Made by a program: the position numbers and the translations under genes. Of a DNA stretch of 64,000 nucleotides, positions 8,063 through 17,017 are shown in pieces. Source of the DNA: Catenulispora rubra (GTDB lineage Bacteria > Actinomycetota > Actinomycetes > Streptomycetales > Catenulisporaceae); the NCBI RefSeq assembly GCF_015356825.1, contig NZ_JAACYW010000012.1, positions 1-64,000 of the forward strand, read 5' to 3'. Below the pieces are notes generated by a model. It did no database searches, was not told the origin of the DNA, and worked only from the letters and a program-made list of their open reading frames with translations. How positions within the stretch are numbered: the stretch's first letter is position 1; each line of letters starts with the position of its first letter.

Positions 8063-9925
8063 ATGACTGACGTGTCCACAAAAACCGTGCCCGCGAACAG
8101 CCCTGCGGCCATACCCGGGCTGGACCACGCGCCGACGGGCCACGCGGCCCTGAAGGCCTGGGTCGCCGAGATCGCGGAACTCACCCGGCCCGACGCCGTC
8201 GTGTGGTGTGACGGCTCGCAGGACGAATGGGACCGGCTGACCACCCTCCTGGTCGAGCAGGGCACCTTCACCCGGCTGAACGAGGCCAAGCGCCCGAACA
8301 GCTTCCACGCCAAGTCCGACCCGAGCGACGTCGCACGCGTCGAGGGCCGCACCTTCATCTGCTCCGAGGACGAAGCGGACGCCGGCCCCACCAACAACTG
8401 GATGGCCCCGGCCGAGATGAAGGGCATCCTGGGCGGCCTGTTCGCCGGCGCGATGCGCGGCCGCACGATGTACGTCGTGCCGTTCTCGATGGGCCCGATC
8501 GGCTCGCCGCTGTCGGCGATCGGCGTGGAGCTGACCGACTCCCCGTACGTCGTGGTGTCCATGCGCGTGATGACCCGGATGGGTCAGAAGGTGCTGGAGG
8601 AGCTCGGCACGGACGGCGAGTTCGTCAGGGCCGCGCACACCGTCGGCGCCCCGCTGGACGCCGACCAGGCCGACGTGCCGTGGCCGTGCAACCCCACGAA
8701 GTACATCACCCACTTCCCCGAGACCCGCGAGATCTGGTCGTACGGGTCGGGCTACGGCGGCAACGCCCTGCTCGGCAAGAAGTGCTACGCGCTGCGCATC
8801 GCCTCCGTCATGGCCCGCGACGAGGGCTGGCTGGCCGAGCACATGCTGATCCTGAAGCTGACGCCGCCGAACGGCCGGGCCAAGTACGTCGCCGCCGCGT
8901 TCCCGAGCGCCTGCGGCAAGACCAACCTGGCGATGCTCACCCCGACCATCCCGGGGTGGAAGGTCGAGACCGTCGGCGACGACATCGCGTGGATGCGCTT
9001 CGGCGAGGACGGCCGGCTGTACGCCATCAACCCGGAGGCCGGCTTCTTCGGCGTCGCCCCGGGCACCGGCCGCGAGACCAACGCCAACGCCATCGACACC
9101 CTCTACGCGAACTCGGTGTTCACCAACGTCGCGCTGACCGACGACGGCGACGTGTGGTGGGAGGGCATGACCGAGGACAAGCCGGCGCACCTGACCGACT
9201 GGAAGGGCCGCGACTGGACCCCGGACAGCGACGAGCCGGCCGCGCACCCGAACGCCCGGTTCTGCGTGCCGGCCGCGCAGTGCCCGACCATCGCCGACAA
9301 CTGGGAGGACCCGGCGGGCGTCCCGATCTCGGCGATCCTGTTCGGCGGCCGCCGCGCCACCGCGGTCCCGCTGGTCACCGAGTCGTTCTCCTGGCAGCAC
9401 GGCGTCTTCCTGGGCGCCAACGTGGCCAGCGAGAAGACCGCCGCCGCCGAGGGCACCGCCGGCGAGCTGCGCCACGACCCGTTCGCGATGCTGCCGTTCT
9501 GCGGCTACAACATGGGCGACTACTTCGGCCACTGGCTGCGGATCGGGCAGAAGGCCGAGGCCGACAAGCTGCCGAAGATCTACTACGTCAACTGGTTCCG
9601 CAAGGGCGAGGGCGGCAAGTTCCTGTGGCCCGGCTTCGGCGAGAACTCGCGCGTGCTGAAGTGGGTCGTGGACCGGCTGGACGGTACCGCCGCGGGCGTC
9701 GAGACCCCGATCGGCGTGCTGCCGACCAAGGACGCGCTGGACCTCAACGGCCTGGAGCTTTCCGAGGCCGACCTGGACGTGCTGCTGAGCGTCGACAAGG
9801 ACGTCTGGAAGGCGGAGGCGGCCCAGATCCCGGCGCACTTCAACCGCTTCGGCGACCACCTGCCGGCCGAGCTGACCGCCGAGTACGAGGCGCTCGTGTC
9901 CCGGTTGGAGAGCCTGGAGAGCTGA
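8063..9925 (+). CDS. pckG: Phosphoenolpyruvate carboxykinase (GTP)
   Basis: 620 residues, the expected size for the GTP-dependent enzyme. The nucleotide-binding kinase-1a motif [12 protein letters not shown] lies at about 281-292, and the active-site segments [14 protein letters not shown] and [25 protein letters not shown] are intact. It interconverts oxaloacetate plus GTP with PEP, CO2 and GDP, the gluconeogenic entry step. The ATG at 8063 has AGGAG 7 bp upstream. It appears monocistronic and is closed by the perfect hairpin at 9947-9982. Confidence 0.97.
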   Translation: MTDVSTKTVPANSPAAIPGLDHAPTGHAALKAWVAEIAELTRPDAVVWCDGSQDEWDRLTTLLVEQGTFTRLNEAKRPNSFHAKSDPSDVARVEGRTFICSEDEADAGPTNNWMAPAEMKGILGGLFAGAMRGRTMYVVPFSMGPIGSPLSAIGVELTDSPYVVVSMRVMTRMGQKVLEELGTDGEFVRAAHTVGAPLDADQADVPWPCNPTKYITHFPETREIWSYGSGYGGNALLGKKCYALRIASVMARDEGWLAEHMLILKLTPPNGRAKYVAAAFPSACGKTNLAMLTPTIPGWKVETVGDDIAWMRFGEDGRLYAINPEAGFFGVAPGTGRETNANAIDTLYANSVFTNVALTDDGDVWWEGMTEDKPAHLTDWKGRDWTPDSDEPAAHPNARFCVPAAQCPTIADNWEDPAGVPISAILFGGRRATAVPLVTESFSWQHGVFLGANVASEKTAAAEGTAGELRHDPFAMLPFCGYNMGDYFGHWLRIGQKAEADKLPKIYYVNWFRKGEGGKFLWPGFGENSRVLKWVVDRLDGTAAGVETPIGVLPTKDALDLNGLELSEADLDVLLSVDKDVWKAEAAQIPAHFNRFGDHLPAELTAEYEALVSRLESLES

Positions 9926-9946
9926 GACACCGCTCACACCTGTATT

Positions 9947-9982
9947 GGCAGGCCCGTTCCCGCTCCTGGGAACGGGCCTGCC
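9947..9982 (+). terminator. Terminator of pckG
   Basis: Perfect 15-bp stem: GGCAGGCCCGTTCCC at 9947-9961 pairs with 9968-9982 around a 6-nt loop, 22 bp after the pckG stop. No long T-run follows, which is normal for high-GC actinobacterial terminators. Confidence 0.85.
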
Positions 9983-10137
9983 GGTCTTCACGAAACCCGC
10001 ACCCGAAGGTTTGCTGAAGGCCGTGACGAGACGCGCCGGGACTCCGATAACCTCGACGGGTCCACTTCTGACGCCCCGACCCCGATCCGGTCAAGACCGG
10101 CGATCCGGTCAAGAAAGCCCGAGAAAGGCGCCGTGCT

Positions 10138-10917
10138 GTGAGCCTGCGAGACGTCGCCTACAGCGTGTACGAACGGCGCTTGGCGGCCCGGCTGCACTCG
10201 GACGTCCAGCGCGGCAAGAAGAAGGTGCCGCGGCACATCGGCGTCATCATGGACGGCAACCGGCGCTGGGCCAAGCAGATGGGCGAGCAGATCGCCACCG
10301 GCCACCAGCGCGGGGCGGACAAGATCCACGAGGTCCTGGACTGGGCCGAGGAGGCCGGCGTCGAGACGGTCACGCTGTGGCTGTTCTCCACCGACAACTT
10401 CAACCGGCCCCCCGAAGAGCTCACCGACCTGCTGCGGATCATCGAGGGTTCGGTGCGCTCGCTGGCCGACACCGGCCGCTGGCGGGTGCATCCGCTCGGC
10501 GCGCTGGATCTGCTGCCGGCCGATTTCGCCCGGCATTTGAAGGAGATCGAGGAGCAGACCCGGGACAATCCCGGGATCCAGGTGAACGTCGCCATCGGCT
10601 ACGGCGGCCGCCAGGAGATCGCCGACGCGGTCCGCTCGCTGCTCACCGACGCCGCGGCGCGCGGGACGTCCATCGAAGACCTGGTGCAGATGCTCGACGT
10701 GGAGCACATCACGGACCACCTGTACACGCAGGGCCAGCAGGATCCGGACCTGATCATAAGGACGTCCGGGGAACAGCGGCTGAGCGGTTTCATGCTGTGG
10801 CAGAGCGCACATAGCGAGTTCTACTTCTGCGAGGCGTACTGGCCCGCTTTCCGGAAGGTCGACTTCCTGCGGGCCCTGCGCGACTACGCGAACCGGCATC
10901 GGCGCTACGGCTCATAA
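10138..10917 (+). CDS. uppS: Cis-prenyltransferase (isoprenyl/undecaprenyl diphosphate synthase family)
   Basis: 259 residues from a GTG at 10138 with GAGAAAGG upstream. The signature HIGVIMDGNRRWAK places the catalytic Asp39 and the diphosphate-binding Arg pair at 42-43. The C-terminal RTSGEQRLSGFMLWQSAHSEFYF segment is also intact. The enzyme adds isopentenyl diphosphate units in cis to make the polyprenyl carrier for peptidoglycan. The N-terminus (SLRDVAYSVYERRLAARL) resembles the streptomycete paralogue near phoH. Actinomycetes often have two such enzymes of different chain length, so the exact product is not certain. Confidence 0.92.
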   Translation: MSLRDVAYSVYERRLAARLHSDVQRGKKKVPRHIGVIMDGNRRWAKQMGEQIATGHQRGADKIHEVLDWAEEAGVETVTLWLFSTDNFNRPPEELTDLLRIIEGSVRSLADTGRWRVHPLGALDLLPADFARHLKEIEEQTRDNPGIQVNVAIGYGGRQEIADAVRSLLTDAAARGTSIEDLVQMLDVEHITDHLYTQGQQDPDLIIRTSGEQRLSGFMLWQSAHSEFYFCEAYWPAFRKVDFLRALRDYANRHRRYGS

Positions 10918-11272
10918 GCCAGCCGCACAAGCCGCGCGAGGCGCGCGGGCGCCGCGCGGTTCCCCGCTCTGCCACCGCCCTGCCACCATTCTGCTCCGGC
11001 TCTTCTCCCGCATTGTTGCGGCAATGTTGCCGCACAGAGCGGATGCACTCGCACCCGCACCCGGCCTGCGCGAATGCCGGATTCACGTGCGTGCATTCTG
11101 TTACGTAGCGTTATCACTACAGGTCAGAACCGTGACAACAGGAAGCACTGCGTTTAGCCCCATCAGGTGACGGGAACTTTCCAGACGTGCCGGTGGAGCA
11201 AGGTCGACTCACACAGATGGCTGTGACGGGTCTGCTCCCCGGCATTTGTCGCTTCTGGGGAGACAGACAACT
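10918..11272. other. Intergenic region between uppS and phoH with an inverted repeat
   Basis: No gene seen. A perfect inverted repeat, TGCGGCAA-TG-TTGCCGCA, lies at 11017-11034; its tiny loop suits a protein-binding site better than a terminator. The promoter of phoH must lie in the less GC-rich part around 11095-11140. Confidence 0.5.
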
Positions 11273-12607
11273 GTGGCAGCTACCCCTCGCCGCCGCGCCT
11301 CCAGCAAGGCCCGGCGCCGCACCTACGTCCTCGACACCAGCGTCCTGCTCGCCGATCCCTCGGCGCTGACCAGGTTCGCCGAACACGAGGTCGTCGTCCC
11401 GATCGTGGTCGTGACCGAGCTGGAGGCCAAACGGCATCACCCCGAGCTCGGCTACTTCGCCCGCAACGCGTTGCGGATGTTGGACGAGATGCGGGTCGTC
11501 CACGGGCGCCTCGACGCCCCGATCCCCGTCGGCGAGACCGGCGGAACCCTCCGTGTGGAGCTCAACCACACCGACCCCGAAGGACTGCCGCCGGGCTTCC
11601 GGCTCGGCGACAACGACTCGCGCATCCTGGCGGTGGCCTGCAACCTCAAGGCCGAGGGCCTGGACGTCACGCTGGTCAGCAAGGACCTGCCGATGCGGGT
11701 CAAGGCCAGCGCCGTGGGGCTGCCCGCGGAGGAGTACCGCGCGGAGATCGCCCTGGAGGCGGCGTCCGGCTGGACCGGCATGGCCGAACTCGAGGTCACC
11801 GCCGAGTCCGTGAACGAGCTGTTCTCCTCAGGGCTCGTCGACGTCCCGGAAGCCGCGGGACTGCCCTGCCACACCGGACTGGTGTTGCTCTCCGAGCGTG
11901 GCAAGGCCCTGGGACGCGTGACGCCGGACAAGAAGGTGCGCCTGGTGCGCGGCGACCGCGACGTCTTCGGACTGCACGGCCGCTCGGCCGAACAGCGCGT
12001 GGCGCTGGATCTGCTGCTGGATCCGGACGTCGGCATCGTCTCCCTCGGCGGGCGCGCCGGCACCGGCAAGTCCGCGCTGGCGCTGTGCGCCGGCCTGGAG
12101 TCGGTGATGGAGCGGCGGCTGCATCGCAAGGTCGTGGTGTTCCGGCCCTTATACGCCGTGGGCGGCCAGGAGCTGGGATACCTGCCGGGCACCGAGAACG
12201 AGAAGATGTCGCCGTGGGGCCAGGCGGTGTTCGACACGCTGTCCGCGCTGACCTCACAGGCCGTCATCGACGAGGTGGTGGACCGGGGAATGCTCGAAGT
12301 GCTCCCGCTCACCCACATCCGCGGCCGGTCGCTGCACGATTCTTTTGTGATCGTGGACGAGGCGCAATCGCTTGAACGCAATGTGCTACTGACCGTTCTG
12401 TCGCGTATCGGCACCGGTTCCCGGGTCGTTCTCACCCACGATGTGGCGCAGCGTGACAATCTGCGTGTGGGGCGTTACGACGGCATCGTCTCCGTGGTGG
12501 AAAAGCTGAAGGGACACCCCCTCTTTGCTCACGTGACTCTCAGCAGAAGCGAAAGGTCCCCCATCGCCGCTCTGGTGACAGAGTTGCTGGAGGAACTGGC
12601 GGTTTGA
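11273..12607 (+). CDS. PhoH family protein: PIN RNase domain fused to PhoH ATPase
   Basis: 444 residues from a GTG at 11273 with GGGGAGA about 8 bp upstream. The PIN domain (about 17-150) opens with the acidic [12 protein letters not shown] motif and has [21 protein letters not shown]. The PhoH ATPase domain follows, with Walker [13 protein letters not shown] near 262-273 and Walker [13 protein letters not shown] near 362. PIN-PhoH proteins (PhoH2) are reported as RNA helicase/ribonucleases, sometimes acting as toxins with a small upstream antitoxin. No small upstream antitoxin gene is visible here. Confidence 0.9.
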   Translation: MAATPRRRASSKARRRTYVLDTSVLLADPSALTRFAEHEVVVPIVVVTELEAKRHHPELGYFARNALRMLDEMRVVHGRLDAPIPVGETGGTLRVELNHTDPEGLPPGFRLGDNDSRILAVACNLKAEGLDVTLVSKDLPMRVKASAVGLPAEEYRAEIALEAASGWTGMAELEVTAESVNELFSSGLVDVPEAAGLPCHTGLVLLSERGKALGRVTPDKKVRLVRGDRDVFGLHGRSAEQRVALDLLLDPDVGIVSLGGRAGTGKSALALCAGLESVMERRLHRKVVVFRPLYAVGGQELGYLPGTENEKMSPWGQAVFDTLSALTSQAVIDEVVDRGMLEVLPLTHIRGRSLHDSFVIVDEAQSLERNVLLTVLSRIGTGSRVVLTHDVAQRDNLRVGRYDGIVSVVEKLKGHPLFAHVTLSRSERSPIAALVTELLEELAV

Positions 12608-12912
12608 GTGCGTACCCCCCTCGTGCTGGGGATATCACGGAGCGTGCAACGTGACGCAGGACACGCTCGATTGAGTTGAAAAGGGACCAAAGGCCCTGCA
12701 TCGTCGAATGCGTAAGACCCCGCGTCTGGCAATCGCATTCGACGATCCAGGGCCGAACGGCCGCCGGCGCCGGAAGCGAGAACCGGGAGTTTTCCCGGCT
12801 CGACTTTCGCTCTCGACCGCAATGAGTCGCCATGAGTCATTGCATTGTCGCTGTCTGTGAACAGACGGTGAGTCGAGCCGCAGCGGGGTGAACCCACTTC
12901 GGAAGGCTCCCT
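12608..12912 (+). other. Structured leader region between phoH and the first transglycosylase
   Basis: No gene seen, but hairpins are dense. A 21-bp stem with one mismatch pairs 12692-12712 with 12734-12754 and could end phoH transcription. A shorter hairpin (CCGGGA/TCCCGG) lies near 12782-12799, and GTCTG-TGAA-CAGAC near 12853-12866. Just before the start codon, GGGGTGAACCCACTTCGG recalls part of the c-di-AMP (ydaO) riboswitch core, which often controls wall lytic genes in actinobacteria, but the second half of that core is not evident. Confidence 0.45.
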
Positions 12913-13788
12913 TTGTTCTCCGTGCGAAATTCTGTGTCCGGCATGCGTATTTCCCGGACGAAGGCTCTCGCCGTCACTGGCGCCCTCGCCGTGACCGGCG
13001 CGCTCGTGGCGACCGGTGTCGTGGCCCACGCCTCGTCCAACAACCACGGCACGGTCGCCACAGCCGACGCCGCTGTCGTCTCCACTGCGAAGGCCGACCA
13101 GGCCAAGAGCGCCGCGGACATCGCCGCGCAGCGTGCGGCCGCCGCCGACGCCGCCAACCGCAGCGCGCAGCGCGCCGCCCTGCCGGCCGCCGCCCCCGCC
13201 GACACTGCCGCCGCTCAGGCCGCCGCCCAGAAGGCGGCCACCGACAAGGCCGCCGCCGCTGCCGCCGCTGCCGCCGCCAAGGCTGCCGCTGACAAGGCCG
13301 CGGCCGACGCCGCCGCCAAGGCTGCCGCCGAGAAGGCTGCTGCTGACAAGGCCGCTGCCGCTCAGGCCGCCGCCGCTGCCCAGGCGCAGGCCGCGGCCGC
13401 CGCGAAGGCCAAGGCCGCCGCTGCCGCCGCCACCCCGACCTACGCCAACAACCTGGACGGCTGGATCAAGCAGGCCGTCTCCATCCTGGACTCGACCGGC
13501 ACCCCGACCTCCTACAACGCCGTCTACCAGGCCGCGATGCACGAGTCCGCGGGCAACCCGAGCGCGGTCAACGGCTGGGACTCCAACGCCGCCAAGGGCA
13601 CCCCGTCCATCGGCCTGCTGCAGGTGATCCAGCCCACGTTCAACGCGTACATGCTTTCCGGCCACGGCAACATCTACAACCCGGTCGACAACATCATCGC
13701 CGGCGCACGCTACGCCGCGGCGACCTACGGTTCGCTGGACAACGTCGTCGCGCAGCGTTGCGGCGGCTCCTGCTGGGTCGGCTACTAA
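12913..13788 (+). CDS. Secreted lytic transglycosylase (SLT domain) with Ala/Lys-rich coiled coil
   Basis: 291 residues. TTG start at 12913, chosen because GGAAGG lies exactly 6 bp upstream, the same layout as the next paralogue. Residues 11-35 are a signal peptide or anchor (RISRTKALAVTGALAVTG). Residues 60-175 are Ala/Lys/Asp heptad-like repeats, a coiled coil probably spanning the wall. The C-terminal 110 residues are an SLT domain with the putative catalytic Glu near 211 in AAMHESAGNPSAVNGWDSNA. It should cleave peptidoglycan glycan strands during growth or resuscitation. A terminator follows at 13876-13920. Confidence 0.88.
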   Translation: MFSVRNSVSGMRISRTKALAVTGALAVTGALVATGVVAHASSNNHGTVATADAAVVSTAKADQAKSAADIAAQRAAAADAANRSAQRAALPAAAPADTAAAQAAAQKAATDKAAAAAAAAAAKAAADKAAADAAAKAAAEKAAADKAAAAQAAAAAQAQAAAAAKAKAAAAAATPTYANNLDGWIKQAVSILDSTGTPTSYNAVYQAAMHESAGNPSAVNGWDSNAAKGTPSIGLLQVIQPTFNAYMLSGHGNIYNPVDNIIAGARYAAATYGSLDNVVAQRCGGSCWVGY

Positions 13789-13875
13789 GCCGCTGAAACC
13801 AGCAAGAATCCGGCATTGACCGGCCGCTGTTCCAAGCAGTGACCGAACCATAACTCAATGTACTGTGATTTTTCC

Positions 13876-13920
13876 GACCCTCTCCCGACTTGAGTTCGAT
13901 CTCAGTTCCGGGAGAGGGTC
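13876..13920 (+). terminator. Terminator after the first transglycosylase
   Basis: Perfect 12-bp outer stem, GACCCTCTCCCG (13876-13887) with 13909-13920, enclosing a smaller TGAG/CTCA pairing and followed by GATTTTT. It is a good intrinsic terminator and separates the two transglycosylase genes. Confidence 0.88.
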
Positions 13921-14167
13921 GATTTTTGGAAGACCCCGCGCTCGGGCTCGCGGGACCAAGGTCCTTCACGGACGTTGATCCACCAGGGGGTGGATGTGGC
14001 GGCACTGGGCTAATTCGGGGGACACCCCCGAACCCCCGCACCGCCTATCCGTTCGCCCATGCGCCGCTCCATGAGGGAGCCGGCCGTCTCTCCCACACGC
14101 CACGGATGACTCCGTGCTGTGCGGAGACGGCTGTCGAAAAGGGGTGAGGCACTGCGGAAGGCAACTC
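13921..14167 (+). promoter_or_regulatory. Leader of the second transglycosylase gene
   Basis: Untranslated leader with a nested hairpin near 14090-14133 (CCGTCTC...GGAGACGG, enclosing CACGGA/TCCGTG). It ends in the element GGGGTGAG-GCACTGCGGAAGGC directly before a TTG start. The same GGGGTGA ... CAC-T-CGGAAGGC layout precedes the first transglycosylase gene, which suggests a common translational control. The mechanism is not known. Confidence 0.4.
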
Positions 14168-15088
14168 TTGTCCAGCCATACCGGCCCTGAGCACGAGCAC
14201 GACCCCGAGCACAACCCCACCTCGCAGGACCCGAAGTCCGGGATCGCGGGCGCCGCGTCCACAGCGGCGAGCAAGACCGTCTCGTTCATGACCGCCAAGC
14301 TCCCGACCAAGACCTCGCGAATAGTCGCGGCAGCCGCCGCCGGCACCCTGGTCCTGGGCGGCGCGGGCACCGCGTACGCGGTCCACTCGAACGACGTCTC
14401 CACCCACAACAGGCAGGTCGCGGCGGCACAGTTCGCGGCGGAGCAGAAGGCTGCGTCCGACCAGGCCGCCGCCGACGCGGCAGCCAAGGCGGCCGCCGAC
14501 AAGGCGGCGGCGGAGAAGGCCGCTGCCGACCAGGCCGCCGCAGCCGCGGCGCAGAAGGCGGCAGCCGACAAGGCCGCAGCCGACGCCGCCGCGAAGGCCG
14601 CGGCCCAGAAGGCGGCCGCGGACAAGGCTGCAGCCGACCAGCGTGCGGCCGCGGCGGCCGCCGCGAACCGCGACGAACAGCGCCAGCAGCTGCCGACGAG
14701 CACGTCGAGCACACCGTCCGCGCCGACCACCACGCCGACGCAGACGCCGACTCCCAAGCCGACGCCGACGACCCCGAAACCGACGGCGCCGACCGGCTCG
14801 TACGGCGACGCGTACGCCATCGCCCAGTCGATGGTGCCCTCGGGCCAGTTCGCGTGCTTCTCGAACATCATCGAGCGCGAGTCCGGCTGGAACGTGCACG
14901 CGAGCAACCCCTCGTCCGGCGCGTACGGACTGGGCCAGGCCCTGCCGGGCAGCAAGATGGCCTCGGCCGGCTCGGACTGGGCGGACAACCCGACCACCCA
15001 GATCAAGTGGGTGCTGTCGTACATGGACTCGCGGTACGGCTCGCCGTGCGGCGCGTGGTCCTTCTGGCAGTCGCACAGCTGGTACTAG
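14168..15088 (+). CDS. Second secreted transglycosylase-like protein with Ala-rich coiled coil
   Basis: 306 residues from TTG at 14168, GGAAGG 6 bp upstream as in its paralogue. A charged N-terminus (HEHDPEHNP) precedes a membrane segment at about 48-65, then Ala/Lys/Asp repeats (95-180), a Thr/Pro linker (about 185-215) and a C-terminal SLT-type domain with the probable catalytic Glu in CFSNIIERESGWNVHASNP and the SGAYGLGQALPG motif. Predicted role: cleavage of peptidoglycan at the cell surface. Coiled coil and architecture are shared with the upstream gene, so this is an old tandem duplication. Confidence 0.87.
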   Translation: MSSHTGPEHEHDPEHNPTSQDPKSGIAGAASTAASKTVSFMTAKLPTKTSRIVAAAAAGTLVLGGAGTAYAVHSNDVSTHNRQVAAAQFAAEQKAASDQAAADAAAKAAADKAAAEKAAADQAAAAAAQKAAADKAAADAAAKAAAQKAAADKAAADQRAAAAAAANRDEQRQQLPTSTSSTPSAPTTTPTQTPTPKPTPTTPKPTAPTGSYGDAYAIAQSMVPSGQFACFSNIIERESGWNVHASNPSSGAYGLGQALPGSKMASAGSDWADNPTTQIKWVLSYMDSRYGSPCGAWSFWQSHSWY

Positions 15089-15145
15089 GCCGACCAGCAC
15101 TCTTTTGATCCGGCGCTGACACGGCACTGATCCGGCACGCCCAAA

Positions 15146-15201
15146 ACACCGGTGCCCCGTCCATGTCGCAGGACAATTGCGACTGGACGGGGCTCCGGTG
15201 T
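15146..15201. terminator. Bidirectional-type terminator between transglycosylase and ltrA-like gene
   Basis: 18-bp stem with one mismatch: ACACCGGTGCCCCGTCCA at 15146-15163 pairs with 15184-15201, and an inner GTCGCA/TGCGAC stem extends it. AAAA precedes and TTCTTT follows, so it can work in both directions. Confidence 0.88.
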
Positions 15202-15215
15202 TCTTTAATGCACCT

Positions 15216-16433
15216 ATGCCGTCCACCCCCGTCGCCATCATCCGCCCGATCCGGCTCCGCGACCCGAACGAGGAGGGTCGCACTTCCACCACCCTGGAGC
15301 TGTTCTTCGACCTGGTCTTCGTGGTCACGATCAGCGCCATCGCGCAGCAGTGGCACCACGCCGTGACCACCGGGCACCTGCAGCACGGCGCCATCTCGCT
15401 CGCCGAGATGGTGTTCGGCGTCTGGTGGGCGTGGATGGGCTTCACCTGGTTCGCGAACTTCTTCGACCCCGACGACGTCCCGTACCGCCTGATGGTGCTG
15501 GTCCAGCTGCTGGCCTCGCTGGGGCTGGCGACCGGCATCCCGTACGTCTTCCAGAGCGACGACTTCCGTATCCTCGTGGGCTGCTACGTCGTGATCCGCC
15601 TGGTGATGTCGGCCCAGTGGTTCCGCGCCGGCCACGCCAACCCCCCGCTGCGCCAGTTCTGCAACCGCTGGGCCTACGGCATCCTCCTGGTCCAGATCGG
15701 CTGGGTGGCGTTCGGCTTCGGCCTGCACCACCTGACCCCCGCGCAGACGATCCCGTTCTTCGTCCTCGGGGGGACCGTCGAGCTTCTGATCCCCTGGTGG
15801 GCCCAGCGGGCCGAGGAGCCGGCGGTCCCGCACTCCGAGCACGTCGAGGAGCGCTACGGGCTGTTCACGATCATCATCCTCGGCGAGATGGTCCTGGTCG
15901 CCTCAGAGGCCTTCAACACGGCGCTGACGGACCACAAGCACCTGGCGACCCTGATGATCGGCGCGATCAGCGCCGGGATCCTGGCCTTCTGCCTCTGGTG
16001 GCTCTACTTCGGCTTCCTCGGCGAGTACAACCTGACCCGCATGCGCACAGCGTTCATCTGGGGCTACGGCCACTTCTTCATCTACGGCACCCTGACCGCC
16101 ATCGGCGGCGCGATGGCCGCCCTCCTGGAGCAGGTCGCGCGCAACGACGGCAAACTGGGCCGCACCGCCATGGCCCTGATGCTGGCGGTCCCAGTGGCAG
16201 CCTTCCTGTCCACCATCGCCTTCCTCCGCACGGTGAGCGAATGGGCCAACTGCACCCGCTGGCTCCTGGCCGCCGCGGCGATCCTGGCCATCGGCACCGG
16301 CGCGGGCGCCGCATGGGGCGCGATGTGGACGTTGCTGTCCGTATGCGTCGCGACCGCCGCCTTCCTGGCTTCGGAGATCGTCACGAAGTGGAAAGCGGCG
16401 GTCAGACGCCGGCAAAACCAGGGTGCTGCTTAA
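15216..16433 (+). CDS. LtrA-like (low temperature requirement) membrane protein
   Basis: 405 residues with about ten hydrophobic helices. The LtrA family hallmark TTLELFFDLVFVVTISAIAQQW is near the N-terminus and ERYGLFTIIILGEMVLVASEAF in the middle. The family's biochemical role is unknown; the founding Listeria gene is needed for growth in the cold. The ATG at 15216 was chosen because the earlier in-frame start at 15177 lies inside the terminator hairpin. That leaves only about 15 bp between hairpin and start codon, an oddity noted separately. Confidence 0.85.
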   Translation: MPSTPVAIIRPIRLRDPNEEGRTSTTLELFFDLVFVVTISAIAQQWHHAVTTGHLQHGAISLAEMVFGVWWAWMGFTWFANFFDPDDVPYRLMVLVQLLASLGLATGIPYVFQSDDFRILVGCYVVIRLVMSAQWFRAGHANPPLRQFCNRWAYGILLVQIGWVAFGFGLHHLTPAQTIPFFVLGGTVELLIPWWAQRAEEPAVPHSEHVEERYGLFTIIILGEMVLVASEAFNTALTDHKHLATLMIGAISAGILAFCLWWLYFGFLGEYNLTRMRTAFIWGYGHFFIYGTLTAIGGAMAALLEQVARNDGKLGRTAMALMLAVPVAAFLSTIAFLRTVSEWANCTRWLLAAAAILAIGTGAGAAWGAMWTLLSVCVATAAFLASEIVTKWKAAVRRRQNQGAA

Positions 16434-16582
16434 GCCAGCGAGTCTTCCGCCTCCAGCATCACGGAGACACCGGTGACGACAGCAGCAATCTTAACGGCTT
16501 CCTGGACCGTCCCGCGGGAGGCACCGGCCTTCACAAGAACTTGCTCATGCGATTCCAGACACTGCTGGGACCCGCTGACGGC
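16430..16582 (-). pseudogene. C-terminal remnant of an AhpD-like alkylhydroperoxidase
   Basis: The last 50 residues of an AhpD-type protein remain (CLESHEQVLVKAGASRGTVQ, then EAVKIAAVVTGVSVMLEAED). In intact AhpD the active site is a CxxC pair just before this segment. Here it reads SQQC, so the first Cys is lost. The 5' part is missing and is replaced 5 bp away by transposase debris. Its stop overlaps the LtrA stop convergently by 2 bp. Not expected to be functional. Confidence 0.75.
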
Positions 16583-16587
16583 GGATT

Positions 16588-16730
16588 CTAGGAGTCGTTG
16601 CAACACGTTGTGGTCGTGTGGTTCGGCAGTAGCTTGGCGAGGGCCTCGTCTGGGGTGTCCCAGTTGAGTGTCTTGCGGGGGCGCCTGTTGAGTTTGGCGG
16701 CGATGGCGGCGACGTGCTCGGCGGTGAACT
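16588..16730 (-). mobile_element. IS30-family transposase, C-terminal fragment only
   Basis: The minus-strand frame ending in TAG at 16588-16590 reads EHVAAIAAKLNRRPRKTLNW then DTPDEALAKLL, the characteristic end of IS30-family DDE transposases. Only about 47 residues remain, with no DDE residues and no recognisable pair of terminal inverted repeats. It is a decayed insertion sequence. Confidence 0.85.
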
Positions 16731-16870
16731 CGGACGGCAACATCTACAGCGCCGACGGGAACTACGGCGCGAACCCGGGCTCGTCCGGCTGGTCGAACGT
16801 CAGCCGGTCCGGCGGCGCGGGCACCATGACCGGCACGATGACCAACATCGCGGCGGCCAGCATCAACTAA
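16722..16870 (+). pseudogene. C-terminal remnant of a Gly/Ser-rich, probably secreted protein
   Basis: The plus-strand frame from about 16722 reads VNSDGNIYSADGNYGANPGS and ends with IAAASIN and a stop at 16870. It starts directly at the edge of the IS30 fragment and has no start codon or signal peptide of its own, so it appears to be the 3' end of a gene cut by the insertion. Family not recognised. Confidence 0.5.
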
Positions 16871-16950
16871 CTGATTCACTTCATCGCAACCGCTCGGCCG
16901 GGCGGAGAGGTTCAGCTGCCGCCCGGCTCGGGTCCACAAAAGAAGAACAC

Positions 16951-16990
16951 CCGCGTCCTGCGCCTCCCCACACGGAGCCGCAGGACGCGG
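16951..16990. terminator. Hairpin between gene debris and the 227-aa membrane protein gene
   Basis: Perfect 12-bp stem CCGCGTCCTGCG (16951-16962) with 16979-16990, loop 16 nt. It lies just beyond the stop at 17018 of the leftward gene and also after the rightward remnant ending at 16870, so it could serve either. Confidence 0.8.
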
Positions 16991-17017
16991 CGTTTCGCAC
17001 GTTGTCCAGTCGCACGC

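Noticed and set aside
12608-12912. Confident c-di-AMP (ydaO) riboswitch
   Set aside because: Only half of the conserved core is visible by eye; reported as a structured leader pending a covariance-model search.
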